Positions 41,615 through 50,064 are shown, counted from the stretch's first letter. The stretch: 64,000 nucleotides of DNA from Alcanivoracaceae bacterium (GCA_023146255.1 JAGLCJ010000003.1:310001-374000), one strand, 5' to 3'. The notes: generated by a model not told the origin, from the sequence alone. Program-made: numbers and translations.

Positions 41615-42214
41615 ATGAATCCCTCGTCTATTGGCGATGCCCTTTTCACCAAAACCCAGCAACGGGTCCTCGGCCTGCTGTTCGGCAAACCGGATGCGCG
41701 CTTTTATACCAACGAAATATTGCGCCGGATTGATATGGGCCGCGGCACGGTGCGGCGTGAGCTGGAGCGGCTGGCAGCGGCGGGCATCCTGCGCACCAGT
41801 CGGGAGGGCAATCAGCTTTACTACCAGGCCAACCACGATTCCCCGGTGTATCCGGAATTGCTGGGTCTGGTCAGAAAGACCTTTGGCATTACGGAAGTCA
41901 TTCGTACCGCCCTGCAGCCGCTGGATGCACAGATTACGTTGGCCTTTGTCTACGGCTCACTGGCAAAGGCTACGGATAGAAAAACCAGTGATCTTGATTT
42001 GATGATCGTCTCCGACTCGCTGGCTTACAGCGATGTCATGGATGTACTGCTGCCGCTTGAGAAAACGCTGATGCGTCCCGTCAATCCCACCCTCTACAGC
42101 GCTGCGGAGTTTCACTCGAAACTTGCTCAGGGCAGCAGTTTTCTGAGTCGGGTGCTGGAGCAGCCCAAGCTCTGGGTGAAGGGAAGCGACGATGACATTG
42201 GAGGCGCTGGATAA
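41615..42214 (+). CDS. Winged-helix/MNT-domain nucleotidyltransferase (antitoxin of MNT-HEPN pair)
   Basis: A 199-residue protein with an ArsR-like winged helix (about 10-75; QQRVLGLLFGKPDARFYTNE, MGRGTVRRELERLAAAGI) followed by a minimal nucleotidyltransferase domain with FVYGSLAKATDRKTSDLDLM, holding the GSx(n)DxD metal site. In studied MNT-HEPN systems the MNT protein AMPylates and silences the HEPN RNase; here the extra winged helix probably adds transcriptional control. An in-frame ATG at 41609 is an alternative start. It overlaps the HEPN gene by 23 bases. Confidence 0.85.
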   Translation: MNPSSIGDALFTKTQQRVLGLLFGKPDARFYTNEILRRIDMGRGTVRRELERLAAAGILRTSREGNQLYYQANHDSPVYPELLGLVRKTFGITEVIRTALQPLDAQITLAFVYGSLAKATDRKTSDLDLMIVSDSLAYSDVMDVLLPLEKTLMRPVNPTLYSAAEFHSKLAQGSSFLSRVLEQPKLWVKGSDDDIGGAG

Positions 42215-42614
42215 CCTGGTCAAAACCGGGAGCCTGAAAGCAGAGGCGCCGGATCAGAAAGAGTTTGATGGCATGTTGCGGGCGGCCCGGCGCGGTCTTG
42301 AGGATGCAAGCGTGGTTGGCTTGTCTGAGGAGGGACGTTTCAGTCTTGCCTACGGTGCGGCCCATGCAGCGGCTCTGGCAGCGTTGCGTTGGCATGGCTA
42401 TCGATCGGAAAGTCGCTATCTGGTGTTTCAGTGTCTGCAGCATACGGTGGGACTGGAAGCAGGAAAATGGCGGGTGCTGGATTTGTGTCATCGGCATCGG
42501 AATCTTGCTGAGTATGAAGGTCATCTGGATATTCCGGCACAGTTGATTGAGGAACTGATTGGGATTGTAGGCGAGGTGGTGTTGCTGGTTGAGGGGCTGG
42601 GTGCAGTCAGGTGA
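42192..42614 (+). CDS. HEPN-domain protein (toxin of MNT-HEPN pair)
   Basis: A 140-residue helical protein with HEPN-like features: LEDASVVGLSEEGRFSLAYGAAHAAALAAL, WRVLDLCHRHRNLAEYEG and a C-terminal helix. The R-x5-H spacing in RVLDLCH and the RN..YEG motif fit HEPN RNases or their close relatives. Operon overlap with the nucleotidyltransferase supports a toxin-antitoxin unit. Confidence 0.8.
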   Translation: MTLEALDNLVKTGSLKAEAPDQKEFDGMLRAARRGLEDASVVGLSEEGRFSLAYGAAHAAALAALRWHGYRSESRYLVFQCLQHTVGLEAGKWRVLDLCHRHRNLAEYEGHLDIPAQLIEELIGIVGEVVLLVEGLGAVR

Positions 42615-42680
42615 AGCGCTCGGAATTCATTGATGGATGATCTTTGGCGGTTTGGGCATCTTGTTCATCTATACGGCTCG

Positions 42681-42709
42681 TATCCCTTAATCCTGTTTAT
42701 TAAGGGATA
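42681..42709. repeat. Perfect 11-bp inverted repeat
   Basis: TATCCCTTAAT (42681-42691) and ATTAAGGGATA (42699-42709) are perfect arms around CCTGTTT. It lies after the HEPN gene and before the terminator at 42731. It could be a regulatory dyad or the trace of an inserted element. Confidence 0.6.
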
Positions 42710-42730
42710 TTTTGCAAGGGTTCCTTAAAT

Positions 42731-42764
42731 AAAAAGCCCGGCTTGCGTGAGCAAACCGGGCTTT
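42731..42764. terminator. Bidirectional terminator between HEPN gene and fadA
   Basis: AAAGCCCGG (from 42733) pairs with CCGGGCTTT (ending 42764), extended by TTGC/GCAA around GTGA, with A5 before and T-rich sequence after. It lies between convergent genes. Confidence 0.85.
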
Positions 42765-42792
42765 CTGTTTTTGCTTCAGCTAGAAAGCGGAA

Positions 42793-43968
42793 TTAAACCC
42801 GCTCGATCACCGTCGCAATACCCTGACCCAGACCAATACACATGGTCGCTACACCCAGGGTGCCGTCTTTCCATTCCAGCACGTTCAGCAGGGTGCCGGT
42901 GATGCGGGCACCAGAGCAGCCGAGTGGGTGGCCAAGGGCAATGGCACCGCCATTCAGGTTGATCTTGTCTTCCATCTTGTCCATCAGCTTCAGATCCTTG
43001 ATCACCGGCAGGGACTGCGCGGCGAAGGCTTCGTTCAGCTCGAAGTAGTCGATGTCATCAATGGTCAGGCCAGCGCGGGCCAGTGCTTTCTGGGTGGCCG
43101 GTACCGGGCCGTAACCCATGATCGCAGCATCGCAGCCAGCGACGGCCATGGCGCGGATCTTGGCGCGCGGCTTCAGGCCCATTTCCTTGGCTTTGGCGGC
43201 GCTCATCACCAGCATGGCGGAAGCACCATCGGACAGCGCCGAGGAAGTACCGGCGGTAACGGTGCCGCTGCGCGGATCGAATACCGGCTTCAGCGCCTGC
43301 AGACCTTCCAGGGTGGTTTCCGGACGGATCACTTCGTCGATTTCACACAGCACCTTGCGGCCGTCGGCGTCGTGGCCTTCGATCGGCACGATTTCATTTT
43401 TCCAGCGGCCTTGCTGGGTGGCTTCCCACGCCTTCATGTGCGAGCGCAGGCCGAACTCGTCCTGCTGCTGACGGCTGATGCCGTGCATGCGGCCGAGCAT
43501 TTCCGCGGTCAGGCCCATCATGTTCGACGCCTTGGCGGTGAACTTGCTGGCTTCCGGGTTCAGGTCGACGCCGTGGTCCATGGCCACATGGCCCATGTGC
43601 TCAACACCACCGATCACAAACACATCACCGTTGCCGGTCATGATCGCTTGTGCTGCGGTGTGCAGTGCCTGCATGGAAGAGCCGCACAGACGGTTAACGG
43701 TCTGGCCAGCGGTGGTGCGCGGCAGGCCAGCCAGCAGAGCGATGTTGCGGGCGATGTTCATGCCTTGCTCTTTGGTCTGGTTAACACAACCCCAGATCAC
43801 GTCTTCGGTCAGTTCGGTTTTCCAGCCCGGGTTGCGGGCTTTCAGGGCTTCGATCAGCAGTGCGGACAGTTTTTCCGCGCGCACGTTGCGGTACATGCCG
43901 TTACGGGATTTGCCCATCGGCGTGCGGACCGCATCAACGATCACTACATCATTCGGATTCAGACTCAT
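42793..43968 (-). CDS. fadA: 3-ketoacyl-CoA thiolase of the FadBA complex
   Basis: A 391-residue thiolase with the nucleophile Cys in NRLCGSSMQALHTAA (about residue 95), the GGVEHMGHV region, the ELNEAFAAQ motif and active-site NGGAIALGHPLGCSGAR plus CIGLGQGIA with the second Cys. Length and sequence are those of FadA, the beta subunit of the aerobic fatty-acid oxidation multienzyme complex. It removes acetyl-CoA from 3-ketoacyl-CoA, the last step after alkane oxidation to fatty acids. It follows fadB by 22 bases. Confidence 0.97.
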   Translation of the reverse strand: MSLNPNDVVIVDAVRTPMGKSRNGMYRNVRAEKLSALLIEALKARNPGWKTELTEDVIWGCVNQTKEQGMNIARNIALLAGLPRTTAGQTVNRLCGSSMQALHTAAQAIMTGNGDVFVIGGVEHMGHVAMDHGVDLNPEASKFTAKASNMMGLTAEMLGRMHGISRQQQDEFGLRSHMKAWEATQQGRWKNEIVPIEGHDADGRKVLCEIDEVIRPETTLEGLQALKPVFDPRSGTVTAGTSSALSDGASAMLVMSAAKAKEMGLKPRAKIRAMAVAGCDAAIMGYGPVPATQKALARAGLTIDDIDYFELNEAFAAQSLPVIKDLKLMDKMEDKINLNGGAIALGHPLGCSGARITGTLLNVLEWKDGTLGVATMCIGLGQGIATVIERV

Positions 43969-43990
43969 TTCGTTTCTCCTGATCCGTTAA

Positions 43991-46141
43991 TTAGGCGAAG
44001 AAAGACTTGCCGGAAGCGGCCATGTCTTTCAGCAGTTGCGGCGCTTCGTAGAGTTTGCCGAGGTGTGCGTACTTGTCACACAGGGCAACGAACTCCTTGA
44101 TGCCGATGGATTCGATATGACGGATCGGGCCACCGCGGAACGGAGGGAAGCCAATGCCGTAGATCATCGCCATGTCGGCTTCGGCAGCCGAGCCAACGAT
44201 GTTGTCTTCGAGGCAGCGAACCGTCTCGGTGCACAGCGGAATCATCAGGCGGGCAATGATTTCGTCGGCATCGAATTCGCGGGTTTCCGCAACGTGCGGC
44301 TTGATCAGTTCCCAGGTGGTGGCATCCGGGGTTTTGACCTGCTTGCCTTTCTTGTCCAGTACGTACTGGTAGAAGCCGGCTTTGGTCTTCTGGCCGTAGC
44401 GCTTGTTCTCGAACAGCACTTCGGACACATCTTTAAAGTCGTGCTTCATGCGGTCCGGGAAGCCATCGGCCATCACCTTGGCAGCGTGCACGCCGGTATC
44501 GATACCGACCACGTCCATCAGGTATGCCGGGCCCATCGGCCAGCCGAATTTCTCCATGACTTTATCGACGGCCTGGAAGTCGGCGCCGTCACGCATCAGC
44601 ATGCCGAAGCCACCGAAGTACGGGAACAGCACGCGGTTAACCAGGAAGCCGGGGCAGTCGTTCACCACGATCGGGTTCTTGCCCATCTTGGTGGCGTAAG
44701 CAACCAGCGTGGCGACGGTTTCATCCGAGGTTTTTTCGCCACGGATCACTTCCACCAGCGGCATCATGTGCACCGGGTTGAAGAAGTGCATGCCGGCAAA
44801 GTTTTCCGGCTTCTTCAGGGCGGTGGCCAGACGGGTGATGGAAATGGTTGAGGTGTTGGAAGCCAGCACAGCGCCGTCTTTCAGCTTGCCTTCGGTTTCG
44901 GCCAGCACGGACTGCTTGATCTTCTCGTTCTCAACAACCGCTTCAACCACCACATCCACGTTGGCGAAGTCGCCGTAGTTCAGGGTCGGACGAATCATGG
45001 ACAGGGTTTTGCCCATCTTCGCCGGATCGATCTTGCGGCGCTCAACCTGCTTGGCCAGCAGCTTGGACGCTTCGCCCATGCCCAGATCCAGTGCGGCGTC
45101 GGCGATGTCCTTCATGATGATCGGTGTGCCCTTGGAGGCGGACTGGTAGGCGATACCGCCACCCATGATACCGGCACCGAGTACGGCAGCCTGGTTCAGG
45201 TCCTTGGCGCCTTTCTTCATGTGGCCGCCATTGGCTTTCTTCACCGCCTGATCGGCGAGGAACAGACCGACCAGCGCAGTCGCCTGCGGGGTCTTGGCGA
45301 CTTTGGCGAAACCTTTGGCTTCGGCTTCCAGTGCCTGGTCACGCTTCATGCCGCTGTGTTGCTGCATGACGTTAACGGCGGCAACCGGAGCCGGGTAGTT
45401 CTTGCCAGCCTGCTGGGCAACAAAAGCGCCAGAGGTCTGGAACGCCATCATGTTTTCCAGTGGCGGCAGTTTCAGCGGTTCGAGTTTTTCCGAACGCTTC
45501 TTCAGGTGATCAATCTTGCCTTCGAGGCACTGCTTGATCAGCGACACCGCCGCATCAAACAGTTTGTCGCCAGCAACAACGGCATCGACGACGCCGTCTT
45601 TGAGCGCCTTGTCAGCCTTGTGCTGGCCACCGGCAGCAATCCACTCGACAGCGTTATCGACACCGATCAGACGCGGCATGCGCACGGTGCCACCGAAGCC
45701 CGGGTACAGGCCCAGCTTCACTTCCGGCAGACCCACCTGAGCGGTGTCGGCCATGACGCGGAAGTCGCAGGTCAGGGCCATTTCCAGGCCGCCGCCGAGG
45801 GCGATGCCGTTAATGGCGCAAACGGTCGGGACCGGCAGGTCCTCGAACGCGCAGAACACCTGGTTCGACTTCAGACACCAGCCGGCGATTTCGTCTTCCG
45901 GCAGTTTGAACATGTCGGTGAACTCGGTGATGTCGGCGCCGACAATAAAGACGCTCTTGCCCGAGGTGACCACCACGCCCTTGACGTCGCTGTTGCCCTT
46001 GATGGCGTCGACAGCCTTGCCGAGATCGACAACGGTTTCCTGATTGAATTTGTTGACGGACTCGCCCTGAAGATCGAACTTCAGTTCGGCGATGCCACCG
46101 TCATGCAGCGTCACGCTGACGGCCTTGCCGGAATAAATCAT
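43991..46141 (-). CDS. fadB: Fatty-acid oxidation complex alpha subunit
   Basis: A 716-residue multifunctional protein. The N-terminal crotonase domain (enoyl-CoA hydratase/isomerase) has INGIALGGGLEMALTCDFRV and the conserved acidic residue in GLPEVKLGLYPGFGGTVR. A 3-hydroxyacyl-CoA dehydrogenase follows, with VLGAGIMGGGIAYQSASKG (about 315-333) and the HFFNPVHMMPLVEVI active-site His. The C-terminal dehydrogenase repeat is present. Length matches FadB (about 715). ATG 46141 has GGAGAG 6 bases upstream; the in-frame extension to 46177 is not needed. Confidence 0.97.
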   Translation of the reverse strand: MIYSGKAVSVTLHDGGIAELKFDLQGESVNKFNQETVVDLGKAVDAIKGNSDVKGVVVTSGKSVFIVGADITEFTDMFKLPEDEIAGWCLKSNQVFCAFEDLPVPTVCAINGIALGGGLEMALTCDFRVMADTAQVGLPEVKLGLYPGFGGTVRMPRLIGVDNAVEWIAAGGQHKADKALKDGVVDAVVAGDKLFDAAVSLIKQCLEGKIDHLKKRSEKLEPLKLPPLENMMAFQTSGAFVAQQAGKNYPAPVAAVNVMQQHSGMKRDQALEAEAKGFAKVAKTPQATALVGLFLADQAVKKANGGHMKKGAKDLNQAAVLGAGIMGGGIAYQSASKGTPIIMKDIADAALDLGMGEASKLLAKQVERRKIDPAKMGKTLSMIRPTLNYGDFANVDVVVEAVVENEKIKQSVLAETEGKLKDGAVLASNTSTISITRLATALKKPENFAGMHFFNPVHMMPLVEVIRGEKTSDETVATLVAYATKMGKNPIVVNDCPGFLVNRVLFPYFGGFGMLMRDGADFQAVDKVMEKFGWPMGPAYLMDVVGIDTGVHAAKVMADGFPDRMKHDFKDVSEVLFENKRYGQKTKAGFYQYVLDKKGKQVKTPDATTWELIKPHVAETREFDADEIIARLMIPLCTETVRCLEDNIVGSAAEADMAMIYGIGFPPFRGGPIRHIESIGIKEFVALCDKYAHLGKLYEAPQLLKDMAASGKSFFA

Positions 46142-46217
46142 GGTTGCTCTCCACGTTGATTGGGTCGGAGCCTGCACGGGGCGGCCCCGGCTGAAGTGGT
46201 CATAAAACCGCTTTCAT

Positions 46218-46233
46218 GTGAGCGTTTGCTCAC
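46218..46233. promoter_or_regulatory. Putative operator upstream of fadBA
   Basis: GTGAGC-GTTT-GCTCAC is a perfect dyad 76 bp upstream of fadB. Lipid-responsive TetR regulators (PsrA/FadR type) bind similar sites; the factor here is unknown. Confidence 0.5.
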
Positions 46234-46427
46234 TCCAGCATGTCCACGTTCCCACTAAGGCAAAAGGGAACGGGCGCCAAGTATAGGCGCGTGAACCAAG
46301 GATTTAAGCCCCTGATTGTGACCAGATGGTCTTGGTCGATTCCTTCTTACGGCCGTTTCGGTCTTTTGCCGATGATCCGGCGTTTCCGTCGTTGCACAGT
46401 CAGCCAGATCACCTGAGTGGTGATTGA

Positions 46428-46446
46428 TATACGCCATTGGAGTATA
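46428..46446. promoter_or_regulatory. Quasi-palindrome overlapping the RBS of the HigBA-like pair
   Basis: TATACGCCATTGGAGTATA is symmetrical apart from one base pair and its centre. It contains the only GGAG ribosome-binding site (46439-46442) before the toxin ATG at 46451, so repressor binding or RNA structure could block both transcription and translation. Confidence 0.6.
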
Positions 46447-46450
46447 GTTC

Positions 46451-46765
46451 ATGCTGACCGTGATCGAATCGCCCCTGTTCTCCCGGCTGTGGCCGGATTA
46501 CTGGACCGATGAGGAATACGGCGATTTCGTTTTCTGGTTGGGCCTGAACCCGGATGCAGGTGATCTGATTCCCGGTTCCGGTGGCTGCCGCAAGATACGC
46601 TGGTCAAGGCCCGGAATGGGCAAGCGGGGTGGTGTCCGGGTTATCTATCTCGCCCGACTCAAGTCCGGTGAACTGGTACTGCTGACGATGTACGCCAAGA
46701 ACGCGCAAGACACTATCGCCGCGGATGTGCTGAGAAAAATTGCCAGAGAGCTTAGTGATGACTGA
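46451..46765 (+). CDS. HigB/RelE-like toxin
   Basis: A 104-residue protein of the RelE/HigB superfamily: FSRLWPDYWTDEEYGDFVFWL, LIPGSGGCRKIRWSRPG and VRVIYLARLKSGELVLLTMYAKN. The pattern LIPGxGGxRKxRW is typical of type II toxins paired with a HigA-like XRE antitoxin. It is toxin-first and overlaps the antitoxin gene by 8 bases. Confidence 0.9.
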   Translation: MLTVIESPLFSRLWPDYWTDEEYGDFVFWLGLNPDAGDLIPGSGGCRKIRWSRPGMGKRGGVRVIYLARLKSGELVLLTMYAKNAQDTIAADVLRKIARELSDD

Positions 46766-47072
46766 CCTGAAAAAACTGTACAAGCGGGACGCTGGTCGGG
46801 ATATCGGTGCGGAGCTGCTGGAAGCTATTCGCGATGTGAAAGCGGGGCGTTATGGCGCCCGCTATCAGATCGAGCCCAACGAGGTGGTGCAGGCGCGCCT
46901 GAACTGCGGACTTTCGCAGGCCCAGTTTGCTGCGGCTTTGAATATTTCCCCTCGTACGCTGCAACAGTGGGAGCAGGGTCGCCGTCATCCTTCAGGGGCA
47001 GCCGAAACCCTGCTGAGGATTGTTGCCCGTCACCCCGAAGTGCTGCGTGAGGTGATGCAGGAAGTTTCGTAG
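46758..47072 (+). CDS. HigA-like XRE antitoxin
   Basis: A 104-residue protein with a C-terminal XRE helix-turn-helix (LNCGLSQAQFAAALNISPRT then LQQWEQGRRHPSGAA), which follows an N-terminal toxin-binding stretch (LLEAIRDVKAGRYGARYQIE). It should neutralise the toxin at 46451 and repress through the palindrome at 46428-46446. ATG 46758 is chosen for the 8-base overlap with the toxin gene. Confidence 0.9.
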   Translation: MTDLKKLYKRDAGRDIGAELLEAIRDVKAGRYGARYQIEPNEVVQARLNCGLSQAQFAAALNISPRTLQQWEQGRRHPSGAAETLLRIVARHPEVLREVMQEVS

Positions 47073-47083
47073 CAACTACTGTT

Positions 47084-47374
47084 TTATGTGCGAGGCCCAG
47101 TCGCCAAGTGCTCGGCCATGCGGGTCTGCCAGCCGGGGCCTGTAGCTCGCCACTTTGCGATCACTTCTTCTGGCAAACGCAGGGAAATCAGTCGACGTGG
47201 ATTATCTGCGGGTGGGCGACCGCGTTTCGGTTTCAGCAGTTCGCCGGCGGCTTGTTCGCCGACCAGACCCGGCAGCACATCTGCGGCGGGACTGGCCCTA
47301 CGAAAGTCCTCGTGGCTCCATTCCGGGTTGTCTCTGTCTGCCCTGGTCGGGCGTTGTCTTGTTGGCTTAGCCAT
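47084..47374 (-). CDS. brnA: BrnA-family antitoxin
   Basis: A 96-residue protein with a proline/arginine-rich N-terminus, a flexible acidic middle and a C-terminal ribbon-helix-helix segment LISLRLPEEVIAKWRATGPG followed by WQTRMAEHL, the hallmark of BrnA. It overlaps the end of brnT by 8 bases. It neutralises BrnT and represses the operon. Confidence 0.9.
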   Translation of the reverse strand: MAKPTRQRPTRADRDNPEWSHEDFRRASPAADVLPGLVGEQAAGELLKPKRGRPPADNPRRLISLRLPEEVIAKWRATGPGWQTRMAEHLATGPRT

Positions 47375-47630
47375 AACGTTGCTGCTCCCGCCGGTTTGCT
47401 TTGCGCAGGCTGATGACGTGGATACGTCCGGCTCGCGGGGTGATCACCACGGCATGCAGCCGACTTCCTATATAGCCGAACACCCTGAATCTTTGTTCGC
47501 CGTAATCGCAGCGAGTGTCTTCCAGCATGATTGCCGTACTCCAATCCAGTTCCTCGACTCGAGAAAAGGGCAGCCCGCGCAGTGCAGCGTTGGCGCTGCT
47601 TTTGGCTGGGTCAAAAGTAATCAGGCTCAT
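47367..47630 (-). CDS. brnT: BrnT-family ribonuclease toxin
   Basis: An 87-residue protein beginning with ITFDPAKSSANAALRGLPF and containing DWSTAIMLEDTRCDYGEQRF, VFGYIGSRLHAVVIT and HVISLRKANRREQQRYG, the BrnT pattern (RelE-like fold). It is the first gene of a BrnTA pair in the standard order. Confidence 0.92.
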   Translation of the reverse strand: MSLITFDPAKSSANAALRGLPFSRVEELDWSTAIMLEDTRCDYGEQRFRVFGYIGSRLHAVVITPRAGRIHVISLRKANRREQQRYG

Positions 47631-47634
47631 TTAT

Positions 47635-47644
47635 TGTAGATACA
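47635..47644. promoter_or_regulatory. Small dyad upstream of brnT
   Basis: TGTA-GA-TACA lies 4 bases upstream of the brnT start codon inside an AT-rich promoter region; it is a possible BrnA-binding half of a larger operator. Confidence 0.4.
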
Positions 47645-47790
47645 TAAAATAAGGTTTAAAACAGCCGGCTGTCGGACGAGCAGGCTGAGTGCAGCGGGGC
47701 GGTGTGTCTGTCAGCGCAATGCGATGGGTTGGGTGAGCAGATCACGGAGTAATCGGTAAGGCTGGCAGGGCGTGGCCAGCCAATCGTGTC

Positions 47791-47796
47791 TATAAT
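47791..47796 (+). promoter_or_regulatory. Consensus -10 box of recJ
   Basis: TATAAT occurs 25 bases upstream of the TTG start of recJ. A good -35 hexamer is not obvious. Confidence 0.55.
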
Positions 47797-47821
47797 GCCG
47801 CGACCCCCGAGGAGGCCCACC

Positions 47822-49537
47822 TTGAAACTGCCGCAAATACGTCGTCGTGAACTGTCCACCCTGTCTGACTGGCAGGACTTGCCGCCGATTCTGGCGCGGG
47901 TGTTGGCGGGGCGCGGTATCCAGCGGCCGGACGAGGTACCGTTAACCCTCGATCAGCTGCCGTCACCGACCCTGATGCCGGGGCTGGATAAAGCCGTGGC
48001 GCTGCTGATGGAAGCCCGCCGCCAAGGCTGGAAGATCCTCATCATTGGCGATTACGACGCTGACGGCGCCACCGCCACCGCACTGATGGTGCGTGGCCTG
48101 ACCCTGCTTGGCCTGCCCACCCCCGGCTTTCTGGTGCCGGACCGTTTTGAATATGGCTACGGCCTGTCGCCGGAAATCGTCGAGCTGGCCAGTCAGGAGG
48201 CCAATCCGGATCTGATCATTACCGTCGATAACGGCATCGCCAGCCTTGATGGTGTGGCCGCCGCCCAGGCTGCCGGTATCAAGGTGCTGATCACCGATCA
48301 TCACTTGCCCGGCGATGTGCTGCCGGATGCCGATGCCATTGTGAACCCGCGGCTTGATCCGGCTTCGCCGTTTCTGAATCTGGCCGGCGTTGGCGTCGCC
48401 TTTTATCTGATTCTTGCGTTGCGCAGTGCCCTGCGTGACGCCGAGCTGCTGCCCGCCAATGCCAATCCTGCCGCACTGTTGGATCTGGTGGCGCTGGGTA
48501 CGGTTGCCGATGTGGTGGTGCTCGATCGCATCAACCGCATTCTGGTGGAGCAGGGCCTGCGTCGCATGCGTGCCGGCCAGTGCATCCCAGGCATTCGTGA
48601 ATTGCTGAAAGTCGGCCGCCGGGATCCGGATCGGGTGGTGGCGCAGGATCTTGGCTTTATTGTCGGCCCGCGCCTGAATGCGGCCGGTCGGCTTTCCGAT
48701 ATGACCCACGGCATCAGTTGTCTGCTTTGCGACGATGAACAACGCGCCCGCGAGTTGGCGGAAGAGCTGGACAGCATCAACCGCGAACGGCGTGGCATCG
48801 AACAGGGCATGCGCGACGAAGCCATGATTCAGGTGCAGCGCCTGAAAGAGCAGGGCGATCTGCCGCTCGGCCTGTGCCTGCATGACGAGCACTGGCATGA
48901 AGGTGTGGTTGGCATTCTTGCCTCACGGGTAAAAGAAGCCGTGCACCGGCCGGTGATCGCCTTCGCCCGGGCGCAGGAGAAAGGTTTGCTGAAAGGTTCC
49001 GGCCGTTCCATTCAGGGGCTGCATTTACGTGATGCGCTGGATGCGGTGGCCACCCGACACCCGGGTATGCTGCGCAAGTTCGGCGGCCATGCCATGGCGG
49101 CGGGGCTGACGCTGGCGGCGGACCAGTTTGAGCAGTTCCGTCAGGCCTTTGCCGAGGCGGTGGCGTTGCTGGCGCCGGCAGAGATTTTCACCAGCGTGAT
49201 CGACACCGACGGCGCGCTTGAGGAAACTGACCTGACCCTGAAAAATGCCGAGCTGCTGGCCCACGCCTTCCCCTGGGGGCAGGGTTTTCCGGCGCCGCGT
49301 TTCGACGGCGAGTTTGAAGTACTGGACCAGCGCGTAGTCGGCGAACGCCACCTGAAGTTGACCCTTGGCCTGCCGGCCAGCCGCGGCGTGATCGATGCCA
49401 TTCACTTCAATGCGCCGGTGGCGGACTGGCCGCGCAACTGCCGCCGCGTGACCGGCATCTACCAACTCGGCGTTAATGAATACCGGGGCCAGCGCAGCCC
49501 GCAGCTGTTGTTCGAGCACCTTGCCCCCCTGTCCTGA
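47822..49537 (+). CDS. recJ: Single-stranded-DNA-specific exonuclease RecJ
   Basis: A 571-residue DHH-family 5'-3' exonuclease. The metal motifs are visible: IIGDYDADGATA (motif I), ITVDNGI (motif II), ITDHHLPGD with DHH (about residues 160-162), NPR (motif IV) and the DHHA1-domain GGHAMAAGLTL near residue 425. It acts in RecF-pathway recombination and mismatch repair. TTG at 47822 was chosen because GAGGAGG lies 8 bases upstream and a consensus TATAAT lies at 47791-47796; starts further upstream would fall inside the promoter. Confidence 0.95.
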   Translation: MKLPQIRRRELSTLSDWQDLPPILARVLAGRGIQRPDEVPLTLDQLPSPTLMPGLDKAVALLMEARRQGWKILIIGDYDADGATATALMVRGLTLLGLPTPGFLVPDRFEYGYGLSPEIVELASQEANPDLIITVDNGIASLDGVAAAQAAGIKVLITDHHLPGDVLPDADAIVNPRLDPASPFLNLAGVGVAFYLILALRSALRDAELLPANANPAALLDLVALGTVADVVVLDRINRILVEQGLRRMRAGQCIPGIRELLKVGRRDPDRVVAQDLGFIVGPRLNAAGRLSDMTHGISCLLCDDEQRARELAEELDSINRERRGIEQGMRDEAMIQVQRLKEQGDLPLGLCLHDEHWHEGVVGILASRVKEAVHRPVIAFARAQEKGLLKGSGRSIQGLHLRDALDAVATRHPGMLRKFGGHAMAAGLTLAADQFEQFRQAFAEAVALLAPAEIFTSVIDTDGALEETDLTLKNAELLAHAFPWGQGFPAPRFDGEFEVLDQRVVGERHLKLTLGLPASRGVIDAIHFNAPVADWPRNCRRVTGIYQLGVNEYRGQRSPQLLFEHLAPLS

Positions 49538-49625
49538 AAGCTGACGCAAATCAAGCATCCCTTTCTTACGGCAGTGTCTGATAGCATCCACCAGTCAAAC
49601 GCCGGTCAAGGCACGAGGAGACACC

Positions 49626-49910
49626 ATGAAGACGATTCACAAGTACCGCCTGAGCCCCGGTGATGAGGTCCAGGAACTGCGCATGCCGGAAGACGCCAGC
49701 CCGCTGAAGGTGGAGTATTCGCTGCCGGGCAAGGGCATTTTTCTCTGGGCCGAGCTCGATGCTGCTGATGCCATGGACCCGTCCGATGACATGCGCCGCT
49801 TCAAGATTTTCCACACTGGTCAGGGTATCCCCGAGGGCGCGGTCTACGTTGGTACCACCTATAACCAGATGGAGCCGCGCTCGTATCACGTTTACGAGTT
49901 GGTTGATTGA
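49626..49910 (+). CDS. Conserved small protein, DUF7352-like
   Basis: A 94-residue protein beginning KTIHKYRLSPGDEVQELRMP and continuing EYSLPGKGIFLWAELDAAD, then FKIFHTGQGIP, YVGTTYNQ and YHVYELVD. This order (KYxL, mP, LWxxvD, TGxx, YxGT, HvyE) fits the DUF7352 group of small phage- and bacterium-borne proteins. The function is unknown. The ATG is preceded by AGGAG. Confidence 0.75.
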   Translation: MKTIHKYRLSPGDEVQELRMPEDASPLKVEYSLPGKGIFLWAELDAADAMDPSDDMRRFKIFHTGQGIPEGAVYVGTTYNQMEPRSYHVYELVD

Positions 49911-49956
49911 TCGGTTTTACTGTCACTGGATTTGCGGTTGGCACCGTAGCCCGATA

Positions 49957-50064
49957 GCACCCGGGGAGACAGTCCTTTCCGGGGACCTCGGCGCCAGGGA
50001 TGGCGCCGAAGAGCTCCATGGATGGATTCACGCGTGCCCCGGAAAGGACTGTCTCGCCGGGTGC
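49957..50064. repeat. Long inverted repeat upstream of prfB (MITE-like)
   Basis: 28-bp arms (49957-49984 and 50037-50064) match at 27 positions. The left arm begins GCACCCGGGGAGACAG and the right ends with its complement. The 52-base loop contains a second perfect hairpin, CGGCGCC-AGGGAT-GGCGCCG. No gene lies inside. It looks like a non-autonomous mobile or structured repeat; the element may be present elsewhere in the genome. Confidence 0.8.

Noticed and set aside
42928..44100. 390-codon open frame opposite fadA
   Set aside because: It overlaps fadA, whose catalytic motifs are complete, and extends into the end of fadB. High GC content explains the open frame.
45221..46159. 312-codon open frame opposite fadB
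   Set aside because: FadB is certain on the minus strand and the antisense product has no recognisable features.
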